From Croceitalea sp947503285 (GTDB taxonomy: Bacteria > Bacteroidota > Bacteroidia > Flavobacteriales > Flavobacteriaceae): a stretch of 64,000 nt of DNA. This document shows positions 36,210 through 44,415 of this stretch, piece after piece; the stretch's first letter is position 1; the number at the start of each line of letters is the position of its first letter. The notes under the pieces were generated by a model. It had not been told where the DNA came from. It saw nothing but the letters and a program-made list of their open reading frames with translations, and searched no databases. The stretch lies in assembly GCF_036985505.1 (NCBI RefSeq), contig NZ_BTGQ01000002.1:434001-498000 (forward strand). The letters are read 5' to 3'. The position numbers and the translations under genes are program-made.

Positions 36210-36215
36210 CTCGGC
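36194..36215 (+). terminator. Weak hairpin at the end of the exporter gene
   Basis: GCCGAG and CTCGGC pair across the stop codon with a 10-nt loop, and a T-run (GTTTTTT) lies 10 bases further. The short stem and displaced T-run make termination uncertain. Confidence 0.3.
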
Positions 36216-36241
36216 ATAACATTCGTTTTTTAGCAAAGACC

Positions 36242-36249
36242 TATCTTTG
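36242..36249 (+). promoter_or_regulatory. Probable -7 element for asnS-rpoN
   Basis: TATCTTTG matches TAnnTTTG and lies 26 bases before the asnS ATG. The expected upstream TTTG is only present as TTCG at 36222-36225. Confidence 0.4.
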
Positions 36250-36275
36250 CTGCTTAATTTCAGAAGTTAGAATCA

Positions 36276-37709
36276 ATGGCAACCATTTCCGTCAAAGAAC
36301 TATTGAACACCGTGCCGTCACATCAAGAAGTCGAAATAAACGGCTGGGTAAAGACATTTCGAAGCAATCGTTTTATCGCTTTGAATGATGGGTCTACGAT
36401 ACACAATATACAATGTGTTGTCGATTTTGAAAATTTCGATGATTCATTGATCAAATCAATTTCAACAGGGGCCGCTATAAAAGTAAAAGGAACTTTGGTC
36501 GAAAGTCAGGGTAAAGGCCAAAAAGTAGAAATACAAGTCAATGATTTATTTATTCATGGTGAAGCGGATGCGGATACTTACCCTATCCAACCTAAAAAAC
36601 ATTCCTTCGAATTCTTACGTGAAAAAGCACATTTAAGGGTACGCACCAATACTTTTTCTGCGGTCATGCGTCTTCGTTCAGCACTTTCATATGCAGTTCA
36701 TAGCTATTTTCAACAAAACGGATTCTACTATTTTCACGCTCCTATTATCACCGGATCTGATGCCGAGGGAGCCGGTGAAATGTTTCGGGTAACGACATTG
36801 GATGCAAAAAATCCTCCATTAAATGACAATGGGGACGTCGATTATAAAGAGGATTTTTTTGGTAAGGAAACGAATCTTACGGTTTCAGGCCAATTGGAAG
36901 CGGAGGCCTATGCCATGGGGTTGGGCAAGGTCTATACCTTTGGCCCTACGTTTAGGGCCGAAAATTCAAATACCTCAAGACACCTGGCAGAATTCTGGAT
37001 GATCGAACCTGAAATGGCCTTCTATGATTTGGATGCAAATATGGATTTGGCCGAAGATTTTATCAAGTGGGTTCTAAAATATGTACTCGACCACTGCGAA
37101 GAAGATTTGCTATTTTTAGAAAAGCGCCTTTTAGATGAAGAAAAGTCAAAACCGCAAACAGAACGCAGTGACATGGCCTTAATTGAAAAGTTAAGGTTTG
37201 TGGCCGACAACGAATTCAAACGGGTATCCTATACCGAAGCAATCGCTATTCTTAGAAATAGTAAACCCAATAAGAAAAAGAAGTTTGAATACCTTATCGA
37301 TGAGTGGGGCGCCGACCTTCAGAGTGAGCATGAACGCTTTTTAGTTGAAAAGCACTTTAAATGTCCAGTAATCCTTTTTGATTACCCAGCAAACATAAAG
37401 GCTTTTTACATGCGTTTGAACGAAGATGGCAAAACGGTACGTGCAATGGATGTACTCTTTCCTGGGATTGGTGAGATAGTCGGCGGTTCGCAGAGGGAAG
37501 AACGTTTAGGGGTATTGCAGCAAAAAATGAAGGAACTCGGTATTGAAGAAGAAGAATTATGGTGGTATCTTGACCTGCGTAAATTTGGAACGGCAGTGCA
37601 CAGCGGCTTTGGACTTGGATTCGAACGTTTGGTGCAATTCACAACGGGCATGGGCAACATCAGGGATGTGATCCCGTTTCCTAGAACCCCTCAAAACGCA
37701 GCGTTTTAA
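36276..37709 (+). CDS. asnS: Asparaginyl-tRNA synthetase
   Basis: Charges tRNA-Asn. The 477-residue class IIb synthetase has an N-terminal OB-fold (VEINGWVKTFRSNRFIALNDG) and the catalytic domain with motif 2 (TFGPTFRAENSNTSRHLAEFWMIEPE) and motif 3 (GFGLGFERLVQFTTGMGNIRDVIPFPRTP). rpoN follows after 40 bases, so the two may be co-transcribed. Confidence 0.98.
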   Translation: MATISVKELLNTVPSHQEVEINGWVKTFRSNRFIALNDGSTIHNIQCVVDFENFDDSLIKSISTGAAIKVKGTLVESQGKGQKVEIQVNDLFIHGEADADTYPIQPKKHSFEFLREKAHLRVRTNTFSAVMRLRSALSYAVHSYFQQNGFYYFHAPIITGSDAEGAGEMFRVTTLDAKNPPLNDNGDVDYKEDFFGKETNLTVSGQLEAEAYAMGLGKVYTFGPTFRAENSNTSRHLAEFWMIEPEMAFYDLDANMDLAEDFIKWVLKYVLDHCEEDLLFLEKRLLDEEKSKPQTERSDMALIEKLRFVADNEFKRVSYTEAIAILRNSKPNKKKKFEYLIDEWGADLQSEHERFLVEKHFKCPVILFDYPANIKAFYMRLNEDGKTVRAMDVLFPGIGEIVGGSQREERLGVLQQKMKELGIEEEELWWYLDLRKFGTAVHSGFGLGFERLVQFTTGMGNIRDVIPFPRTPQNAAF

Positions 37710-37749
37710 ATAGATTTCTTTAACTTTATAAGTAAGGAACGATTCAAGT

Positions 37750-39207
37750 ATGCTAAAGCAACACCTTCAGTTTAAACTTTCCCAAAAACTTTCGCCTCAG
37801 CAGATACAGTTGATGAAGTTGATCCAGTTGCCTACACAAGCTTTTGAACAGCGTTTGAAACAAGAACTGGAAGAAAACCCTGCTTTAGAAAGTGGTAAAG
37901 AAGAGGGTGATTCTGCAGAGGATACCTTTGATGACGCATTTGACGAAATCAATGACAGTGATTCCATTAACGCTGAAGACATCAATATTGACGACTATTT
38001 GAGTGATGACGAGATACCTGATTATCGCACACAAACCAGTAATTACAGTGCTGACGAAAATGAAAAAAGTATTCCTTATGCAGCCGGAATCTCATTCAAC
38101 CAATACCTGATCAATCAACTGAATACGGTTTATTTAAACGATGAAGAATGGGCCATTGCAGAATTTTTGGTAGGTAGTGTCGATGAAAGTGGCTATATCA
38201 GAAGGCCACTTACTGATATTATGGATGATCTGGCCTTTACCCAAAACATTTATACCGATGAGGCCAATATAAAGAAGGTACTTAAGATAGTACAATCTTT
38301 AGACCCCCCCGGGGTGGCCGCAAGAACATTAGATGAATGCCTCATCATTCAATTAAAAAGAAAGGAAGCGACACCTTCAATCGAGATGGCCATCAAAATA
38401 CTTGAAAAGTCTTTTGAACAGTTCACAAAGAAACACTACAAGAAGCTTATTGCGAAATACGATATCACTGAAGAGCAACTTAAAAGTGCCATTTCGGAAA
38501 TTGAAAAACTCAACCCCAAACCGGGGGGTTCCTACTCTGGTAATAATAGGATTATTGAACACGTCGTTCCTGATTTTTCGATAAGAATCGTAGACGGGGA
38601 ATTGGAACTGACTTTGAATGGCCGTAACGCACCCGAACTTCATGTGTCTAAAGATTACCACAATATGCTGCAAGGGTATAAAAACGCAAAGGATAAATCA
38701 AAGTCGCAAAAAGACACTGTTTTGTTTATCAAACAAAAATTGGATGCGGCCAAATGGTTTATTGACGCTATCAAACAGAGACAACAAACACTGTTCATTA
38801 CCATGAATGCCATAATACAACATCAAGAAGAGTACTTTCTAACAGGTGATGAGCGCAAACTACGTCCGATGATCCTCAAGGATATCGCAGACAAGATCAA
38901 CATGGATGTTTCTACGGTATCCCGCGTGGCCAATAGTAAATATGTAGATACCCCTTATGGTACAAAACTTATCAAAGAGTTCTTTTCTGAATCGATGAAA
39001 AATGAACAAGGCGAAGATGTATCTACGCGTGAGATAAAAAAAATATTGGAGAACGTCATTGGTGAAGAAGAAAAGAAAAAACCACTGACCGATGATAAAT
39101 TAGCCAAAATGCTTAAGGAAAAAGGTTACCCTATAGCCAGAAGAACCGTAGCCAAGTATCGCGAGCAGTTGGGAATTCCTGTTGCGAGGCTCAGAAAACA
39201 AATCTGA
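37750..39207 (+). CDS. rpoN: RNA polymerase sigma-54 factor
   Basis: The 485-residue protein has the glutamine-rich activator-interacting region I (QFKLSQKLSPQQIQLMKLIQ, EQRLKQELEENPALE), an acidic region II (about 50-110) and the core-binding domain. A helix-turn-helix (KDIADKINMDVSTVSRVANSKY) and the RpoN box ARRTVAKYREQLGIP follow. It needs AAA+ enhancer-binding activators, none of which is encoded in this window. Its stop codon overlaps the start of the next gene by one base. Confidence 0.97.
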   Translation: MLKQHLQFKLSQKLSPQQIQLMKLIQLPTQAFEQRLKQELEENPALESGKEEGDSAEDTFDDAFDEINDSDSINAEDINIDDYLSDDEIPDYRTQTSNYSADENEKSIPYAAGISFNQYLINQLNTVYLNDEEWAIAEFLVGSVDESGYIRRPLTDIMDDLAFTQNIYTDEANIKKVLKIVQSLDPPGVAARTLDECLIIQLKRKEATPSIEMAIKILEKSFEQFTKKHYKKLIAKYDITEEQLKSAISEIEKLNPKPGGSYSGNNRIIEHVVPDFSIRIVDGELELTLNGRNAPELHVSKDYHNMLQGYKNAKDKSKSQKDTVLFIKQKLDAAKWFIDAIKQRQQTLFITMNAIIQHQEEYFLTGDERKLRPMILKDIADKINMDVSTVSRVANSKYVDTPYGTKLIKEFFSESMKNEQGEDVSTREIKKILENVIGEEEKKKPLTDDKLAKMLKEKGYPIARRTVAKYREQLGIPVARLRKQI

Positions 39208-39812
39208 TGCGATCCGTATTTCATTCTTTCTCCTATATTTTCCATCCCCTTTTCGTACCGATGGGCGGTACCCTAGCCTATTTTTTGGTAACACCAAAAT
39301 ACAGCTCATTAGAACTACAAAGTGGTAATATTCTCCCTATTTTTATTTTAACCGTGATCATTCCGATTATTTTCTTTTTCATCCTAAAGAACTTAGGGCT
39401 TGTAAATTCAATCTTCGCGCCCACATTACAAGAACGTAAATACCCCTTATACATTAGTATCGTATTATACTTCTTGATTTTATACAAAGTCATACCACTT
39501 AACTATATCAAAGAGCTCTATTTCTTTTTTGTAGGCCTCATAGTGGCCTTAATCACTGTTTTAGCATTGCTTTTTCTGAAGATAAAAGCGAGTATCCATC
39601 TTTTGGGAATGGGCAGCTTATTACTGTTCTTAATCGCCTTGAGCATCCATTTTGAGGTAAACATAACCTTCGCGATTGCCATTGTTACCATTCTGACAGG
39701 TTTGGTGGCAACATCACGGTTATCCATGCATGCACATTCAAAGATAGAAGTGTTGGTCGGCTTTCTTATTGGGGCCTGCTCTCAGCTGCTACTATTAAAA
39801 TATTGGTTATAG
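39207..39812 (+). CDS. Small multi-pass membrane protein coupled to rpoN
   Basis: A 201-residue protein with about six hydrophobic helices. The end SRLSMHAHSKIEVLVGFLIG recalls the last motif of PAP2-type phosphatases (SxxHxxxDV), but the other PAP2 motifs are not visible, so enzymatic function is not supported. The first ATG overlaps the rpoN stop codon, suggesting translational coupling. It is convergent with the PorT-like gene with a 6-base overlap of coding ends. Confidence 0.8.
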   Translation: MRSVFHSFSYIFHPLFVPMGGTLAYFLVTPKYSSLELQSGNILPIFILTVIIPIIFFFILKNLGLVNSIFAPTLQERKYPLYISIVLYFLILYKVIPLNYIKELYFFFVGLIVALITVLALLFLKIKASIHLLGMGSLLLFLIALSIHFEVNITFAIAIVTILTGLVATSRLSMHAHSKIEVLVGFLIGACSQLLLLKYWL

Positions 39813-40496
39813 AATATAAAATATAATACCGACCCTAAGCGGTTTTATGGGTATAGTGCTTCCCGCTAGGGTTGCTGTTTCCGACAGCAAGTTGTTTAAA
39901 CTGTAATACAAGTGTATATTCCAGGTATTATAACCAAAATTCAAGGTAAGCCCGTATTGCCATTGTTCAATATCACGATTCGAAAAACTTAACACCTCTC
40001 CGTTCGACACGGTCCTTGACCTTCTCGAGAATAAATAGGCAACTTTGAAACCTGTATAAATACGCCAAAACTTATAGTCAACTGCATTCGAGGTCCTCCA
40101 ACGTACTTCAAATGGAAAATCAAGCGAATGTGTTTCAAATTTACTTCTATCGAAATCTTCGGCACTCAAAACTTCATAGGTAATCAAACCGGCTTCTTCA
40201 CGAGCACCAATATTACTGTAATAAGAATTGGTTGCATAGCCCATACCTAAGCCTATACCGAAATTACGACGGGTATTCAAGGGTATATCTTCAATAAACC
40301 CGAATTGTATGCCATAAGAGAGATTGCGTAACTCAACATTCTCAGGGACATCAATCAAGAAGTTATAAGATAACCCAGCATAAAACTGGTCTTCTAAATA
40401 CTTGTTGTCGGCGATTGGTGTAGTATCCAGCCCTTGTCCCATTAAGCAGGAAGAAGTTAAAGACACTACAAGAAGTAAAAATAGGTTTTTGAACAT
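39807..40496 (-). CDS. Outer-membrane beta-barrel protein, PorT-like
   Basis: About 229 residues with a signal peptide (MFKNLFLLLVVSLTSSCLMGQ) and repeated amphipathic strands: FYAGLSYNFLIDVP, FGIGLGMGYATNSYYSN, YGLTLNFGYNTWN. It ends in a hydrophobic IKPLRVGIIFYIL. Size and strand pattern recall PorT/SprT, an outer-membrane component of the T9SS, and it lies beside an ExbB/ExbD locus; this is resemblance, not proof. A general porin-family label is the safe alternative. I start at the ATG at 40496, because the upstream ATG adds MLYFGN before a proper signal peptide. Confidence 0.75.
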   Translation of the reverse strand: MFKNLFLLLVVSLTSSCLMGQGLDTTPIADNKYLEDQFYAGLSYNFLIDVPENVELRNLSYGIQFGFIEDIPLNTRRNFGIGLGMGYATNSYYSNIGAREEAGLITYEVLSAEDFDRSKFETHSLDFPFEVRWRTSNAVDYKFWRIYTGFKVAYLFSRRSRTVSNGEVLSFSNRDIEQWQYGLTLNFGYNTWNIHLYYSLNNLLSETATLAGSTIPIKPLRVGIIFYIL

Positions 40497-40554
40497 ATTC
40501 CCAAAATATAACAAAAAATGTATTTATGGATAAAAACACCTTTGATTATATATT

Positions 40555-41037
40555 CTATTTGAGATCTAGGAAAATATCACCCTGGAAAGTGGTATAATTT
40601 ATTTTTAGCATGTTGATTTTTTGAAGTTCATTTTTGATATCTGAAATAATACCCATACTTACAGTCTTATCAATTTTAAGGGAGACCATTGCTGTCTTTC
40701 TTAGATTCTCGGGCATCATTGCGAGTTCGGCCAAAACATAAGGGGCAACCCCATCGATTTCAGCAAGTCGATTTCCAAGTTGGATTTTAGGAACATCCAT
40801 GGAATATATGCCGTTATGCTTTGTAGGGTTACCTACTAGAATTTCGATTATTCCATCTGATTGGTATAGCTCTTCCGTCTCAGTGGCGTTGGGCAACGTG
40901 TTTTCAACCAAAAAATTGGTTTTCTTCATTGTTGTTACCGTCATAAAAAAGAACAACAATATAAAAACAATATCAGGTAACGAAGAGGTAGCTATGCTTG
41001 CGACCTTTCTTTTTTGCCTATTGCGCTTCATCATCAA
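40555..41037 (-). CDS. exbD: ExbD/TolR family protein (short type, second pair)
   Basis: ExbD-type subunits couple proton flow through ExbB to outer-membrane work. This 160-residue protein has a basic cytoplasmic N-terminus (MMMKRNRQKRK) and the membrane helix SLPDIVFILLFFFMTVTTM with the essential Asp. A periplasmic domain ends TTFQGDIFLDLK. It is a paralogue of the product at 41858-42340. It overlaps the upstream long ExbD gene by 20 bases and ends the second pair. Confidence 0.9.
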   Translation of the reverse strand: MMMKRNRQKRKVASIATSSLPDIVFILLFFFMTVTTMKKTNFLVENTLPNATETEELYQSDGIIEILVGNPTKHNGIYSMDVPKIQLGNRLAEIDGVAPYVLAELAMMPENLRKTAMVSLKIDKTVSMGIISDIKNELQKINMLKINYTTFQGDIFLDLK

Positions 41038-41662
41038 ATTTTTTATTCGAAAACACTTCTGGTTCTACTATCTTTTGAGGATACATTTTCTGAATCCGTT
41101 TTAACCGTTTCTTTAATTTTTCTTTTTGTATCAAAGGGGTTTTCTCGTCATAATACGCTTCCGTCATAGCCACATAGCTTTGCTTAAAAAGTCGTTGCGC
41201 TTCTCGATTTCTCAAGTCATTATATGCACCTACCAACTCATTTTGAACTGCAATGTAAAAACCATAGGTGGTTTCCCTATTATGGTGTAAGGCAATAATA
41301 GCATCAATAGGGTTGTCAGAAGAACTGTCATCGCGCTTACCTTTGCAATAATCACAGTACTTGGATTCACCGGGCAATGCCCCTCCATTATCCAAAAAAT
41401 CAAAAGCGACTTTTCGAAGTGTTTTTAGATCAAGAACAGCATCCTCGACCAACAGCATATTAGTACTATTAAGGTTTACCCTTAGCACATTTCTTTCATT
41501 GACATCAATGGTTCTTGGTTCAATTTCTTTCTTGGGCAGTAATCGGTCTAACCCTTCATCAGTATCTAGTGTCGTTGTTACCAGAAAAAAAATAAGTAGT
41601 AAAAATGCAATGTCGGCCATTGAGCCTGCATTCACTTCCGGTGTTTCCCTATTCGTTGCCAT
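41018..41662 (-). CDS. exbD: ExbD/TolR family protein (long type, second pair)
   Basis: About 214 residues with the conserved VNAGSMADIAFLLLIFFLVTTTLDTDEGLDRLLP, containing the proton-pathway Asp in the membrane helix. It is longer than an ordinary ExbD, with an inserted Y-C-D-Y-C motif followed by KGKRDDSSSDNP and a C-terminal helical region (YNDLRNREAQRLF). The insertion is matched in its paralogue at 42355. Two ATGs (41668 and 41662) are possible starts. Confidence 0.9.
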   Translation of the reverse strand: MATNRETPEVNAGSMADIAFLLLIFFLVTTTLDTDEGLDRLLPKKEIEPRTIDVNERNVLRVNLNSTNMLLVEDAVLDLKTLRKVAFDFLDNGGALPGESKYCDYCKGKRDDSSSDNPIDAIIALHHNRETTYGFYIAVQNELVGAYNDLRNREAQRLFKQSYVAMTEAYYDEKTPLIQKEKLKKRLKRIQKMYPQKIVEPEVFSNKKFDDEAQ

Positions 41663-41805
41663 ATGCACAAGGATTTTATTATGGAGTCCTTAATACCACA
41701 ATATCCCAGCATTTGGTCAATAAAGAAAGTAAGAATGAGTAACCGCATCCTTTCAATGAGCGAACAAATAAAAAAAGGAGCCCGTTGAAATCATTTCAAA
41801 AAAAA

Positions 41806-41831
41806 ATGCCCTGAATTAAAATTCAGGGCAT
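41806..41831 (-). terminator. Rho-independent terminator between the two ExbD pairs
   Basis: ATGCCCTGAATT and AATTCAGGGCAT pair perfectly over 12 bp and, read on the minus strand, run straight into eight T residues. It lies 27 bases after the first short ExbD gene, so the second ExbD pair probably needs its own promoter or read-through. Confidence 0.88.
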
Positions 41832-41857
41832 TCAAAGAAAATTTCTTTTGTTAACCG

Positions 41858-42340
41858 CTATTGTAAATTATTGAAGGCATCTCCTTCAAACGTTGTGTAG
41901 TTAACTTTTAGGGCATTAACCTTTCTTAATTCTTGCTTAATATCTGATATCAAACCCATATTTGCACCTTTGTCCACTTTCAGTGCGGTAGTCAATACAT
42001 TTTGTAACTCTTGTGGCTTTTTAGCCCTTTCCGCCAAAATATAAGATCCCACTTCATTCACATTGGCAAATTTATCATTTAACTGAATACGCGTTTCCGT
42101 ACCATAAACCTTTTGGTACTCTTGCGTGGGTTTTCCAGCAAATATGTATATAATCCTATCTTTCTTCTCTAACTTCTTGGTTTCAGAAGCGTTTGGTAGT
42201 GTATTCTCAACCATGATGGAACTATCTTTCATAGTTGTTACGGTCATGAAGAAAAACAATAACATAAAAACAATATCAGGTAACGAAGCGGTCGATACCG
42301 CAGGCAAATCACCATCTTTTTTCTTAGCAAACTTAGCCAT
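41858..42340 (-). CDS. exbD: ExbD/TolR family protein (short type, first pair)
   Basis: A 160-residue ExbD protein with N-terminal MAKFAKKKDGD, the membrane helix SLPDIVFMLLFFFMTVTTM with the essential Asp, and a periplasmic domain ending NYTTFEGDAFNNLQ. It is followed by a strong terminator. It is paralogous to the product at 40555 and lies 14 bases after the long ExbD gene. Confidence 0.92.
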   Translation of the reverse strand: MAKFAKKKDGDLPAVSTASLPDIVFMLLFFFMTVTTMKDSSIMVENTLPNASETKKLEKKDRIIYIFAGKPTQEYQKVYGTETRIQLNDKFANVNEVGSYILAERAKKPQELQNVLTTALKVDKGANMGLISDIKQELRKVNALKVNYTTFEGDAFNNLQ

Positions 42341-42354
42341 CTAATTAAATTTTA

Positions 42355-42978
42355 TTAGTTACTGGAGGTTTCTGCCTCTGATAGTTTTTGAGGAAAAAGA
42401 TCTTGTATCGTCTTTACTTTATCCTTCAAATCATCCCTGACACTACTAGGTGTCTCAGGATTCAAATACTCTGCTTCCATATCAACAAAATCACGCCCAT
42501 ACAGTCTTTGGGACTCTCGATTTCTCAAGTCATTATATGCACCGACCAATTCGTTTTGAACCGTTATGTAAGTGGCATATTTTGTCTCACGATCATTTTT
42601 CAAAGAAATAATCGCTTTTGAAGGATTATCGGAGGATGAACCGTCACGCTTTCCTTTGCAATACGAACAATATTCCGGACTACCCTGAGGTGCGCCACCA
42701 TTGTCTAAAAAAGCGGTAGCGGCTTCCCTTAAATCTTTTATATTCAAGATTTGCTCCTCTACCAAAAGCTGACCGTTCTTGTTAATATTCACGGTGAAAA
42801 TATTCTTCTCTTTAATGACCGGTGGGTCTTCTGTTGGAGGTTCAATGGGTGGAAGCATCCTATCAAGTCCTGCATCGGTTTCTATGGTTGTAGTAACCAA
42901 GAAAAAGATAAGTAACAAGAATGCTATATCAGCCATAGAGCCTGCATTTACTTCAGGAGCTCCTTTTCTTCTAGGCAT
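42355..42978 (-). CDS. exbD: ExbD/TolR family protein (long type, first pair)
   Basis: A 207-residue ExbD protein starting MPRRKGAPEVNAGSMADIAF, with the membrane helix LLLIFFLVTTTIETDAGLD and an inserted Y-C-S-Y-C motif followed by KGKRDGSSSDNP. A C-terminal helical region (YNDLRNRESQRLYGRD) extends the protein. It is encoded 12 bases after the small membrane protein gene and close to the ExbB gene, and probably works in the same complex. Confidence 0.92.
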   Translation of the reverse strand: MPRRKGAPEVNAGSMADIAFLLLIFFLVTTTIETDAGLDRMLPPIEPPTEDPPVIKEKNIFTVNINKNGQLLVEEQILNIKDLREAATAFLDNGGAPQGSPEYCSYCKGKRDGSSSDNPSKAIISLKNDRETKYATYITVQNELVGAYNDLRNRESQRLYGRDFVDMEAEYLNPETPSSVRDDLKDKVKTIQDLFPQKLSEAETSSN

Positions 42979-42990
42979 AAGACTTCTATT

Positions 42991-43428
42991 TTATTTAACG
43001 AATAATTTCTTCACTCCTGGTATTACCATTAAAGCTACGGCAACAATGGTCAGGATAAAGAATACGTTCAATCCCATCCCTATATTCTTCACCGTACCTT
43101 CGGTAGCACCTTTATCAGCCATTGCATCAGCTATCGCCTTTGCCTCATCACCAGATGACAAGCCATACGAAACCGCCACTATTACGGCCAAACCTCCAAT
43201 GGCAAACAATGATTTTTTCAAGCTACCTGGAGTGGATAGTAATTTTTGGACACCAAAGAACAACGTGGCTATAACTGCTATACCCAATAAGATATAGGTA
43301 ATGATGAACATGAAGTTCATAGACCCGCTATCGATGGCATTGGGATCTTCAGGATTGGGCATGAAGAACCAAAGGACAGCAGCCAATAAACTGATGACTA
43401 TCAGTACTATTTTTACAATTTTATTCAT
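42991..43428 (-). CDS. Small membrane protein in the ExbB/ExbD operon
   Basis: A 145-residue protein with four hydrophobic helices: IVLIVISLLAAVLWFF, MFIITYILLGIAVIATLFFG, SLFAIGGLAVIVAVSYGL and FFILTIVAVALMVIPGV. Short loops include a proline-rich PNPEDPNAIDSGS between the first two. I recognise no domain. It stands between exbB and the first exbD with 27- and 12-base gaps, so it is likely an accessory or assembly factor of the proton-channel complex (inference). Confidence 0.82.
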   Translation of the reverse strand: MNKIVKIVLIVISLLAAVLWFFMPNPEDPNAIDSGSMNFMFIITYILLGIAVIATLFFGVQKLLSTPGSLKKSLFAIGGLAVIVAVSYGLSSGDEAKAIADAMADKGATEGTVKNIGMGLNVFFILTIVAVALMVIPGVKKLFVK

Positions 43429-43455
43429 GATTTACGATAGTTTTAATATTATCAA

Positions 43456-44184
43456 TTACTTTTTATGGGCAGCCAACATATCAATCAATGAGATTGAAGA
43501 GTCTTCCATATCATTTACGATACTATCGATTTTGGCAATAATGTAGTTGTAAAAAATCTGTAGGATAATTGCAGTAATCAGACCAAATACCGTGGTCAGT
43601 AATGCCACTTGGATATCACCTGCGATAAGCGATGCACTTAAGTTACCTACCGCTGCAATCTTTTGGAAAGCTTGAATCATACCAATTACCGTACCCATGA
43701 AACCAAGCATCGGGGCAATAGCGATAAACAAAGACAACCAAGAAACGTTCTTCTCTAATTGACCCATCTGAACACCACCATAGGCTACAACGGCTTTCTC
43801 GGCAGAATCCAAACCTTCACCTACCCTATCAAGACCTTGATAAAATATTGATGCTACCGGGCCTTTTGTATTTCTACAGACTTCTTTTGCAGCCTCAACA
43901 CCTCCTGATGCCAATGCATCTTCAACTTGTTGCTTTAATTTGGCAGAGTTGGTACTGGCCATATTAAGGTAAATAATACGCTCAATCGCGACGGCCAAAC
44001 CTAAAATCAAACATAACAATACGATACCCATAAAAGATGGACCACCCTGAATGAATTGTTCTTTTAAAACTTGGGTAAAACCTTTGCTTGCTTCCGGTGC
44101 ATCTTGTATCATCGCAGCTGAAGCTGTAGTCGTACCTAAAATAAACATTCCGGCAGTAGCCAGAGTAAGGGATATTTTTTTCAT
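43456..44184 (-). CDS. exbB: MotA/TolQ/ExbB proton channel protein
   Basis: An ExbB-type channel subunit of 242 residues. It begins with a signal-like helix (MKKISLTLATAGMFILGTTTASA), followed by a membrane helix (GIVLLCLILGLAVAIERIIYL). The conserved cytoplasmic and membrane regions LSLFIAIAPMLGFMGTVIGMIQAF and VALLTTVFGLITAIILQIFYN follow. It partners ExbD in TonB-dependent or related energy transduction. I place the start at the ATG at 44184; an upstream in-frame TTG is less likely. It is the first gene of the minus-strand operon. Confidence 0.95.
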   Translation of the reverse strand: MKKISLTLATAGMFILGTTTASAAMIQDAPEASKGFTQVLKEQFIQGGPSFMGIVLLCLILGLAVAIERIIYLNMASTNSAKLKQQVEDALASGGVEAAKEVCRNTKGPVASIFYQGLDRVGEGLDSAEKAVVAYGGVQMGQLEKNVSWLSLFIAIAPMLGFMGTVIGMIQAFQKIAAVGNLSASLIAGDIQVALLTTVFGLITAIILQIFYNYIIAKIDSIVNDMEDSSISLIDMLAAHKK

Positions 44185-44261
44185 CGTGTTCAAACTTAAA
44201 ATTAGTTAGTTAATAATGTTAAAGATATAAAAATTTCGCAATTAAAAAATTAAATAAACAG

Positions 44262-44349
44262 CAGAGAGGAAGGGATTCGAACCCTCGATACACTTTTGGT
44301 GTATACACACTTTCCAGGCGTGCGCCTTCGACCACTCGGCCACCTCTCT
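44262..44349 (-). tRNA. tRNA-Ser (anticodon GGA)
   Basis: An 88-nt class II tRNA with a long variable arm. The acceptor arms AGAGAGG and CCTCTCT pair perfectly, the D arm contains GGCCGAGTGG, the anticodon loop CTGGAAA places GGA at 34-36, and the T arm has GGTTCGAATCC. CCA is not encoded. Confidence 0.97.
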
Positions 44350-44415
44350 AGTTTAAATAGTTAGGCCGACCAATAAACAAAAAAATAATTAGTTAATAAA
44401 ATTTAACACGTTAAT

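Noticed and set aside
44191..44198. TAAGTTTG on the minus strand as an exbB promoter
   Set aside because: It matches the -7 consensus but falls only about 7 bases from the probable start codon, so transcription would begin inside the gene.
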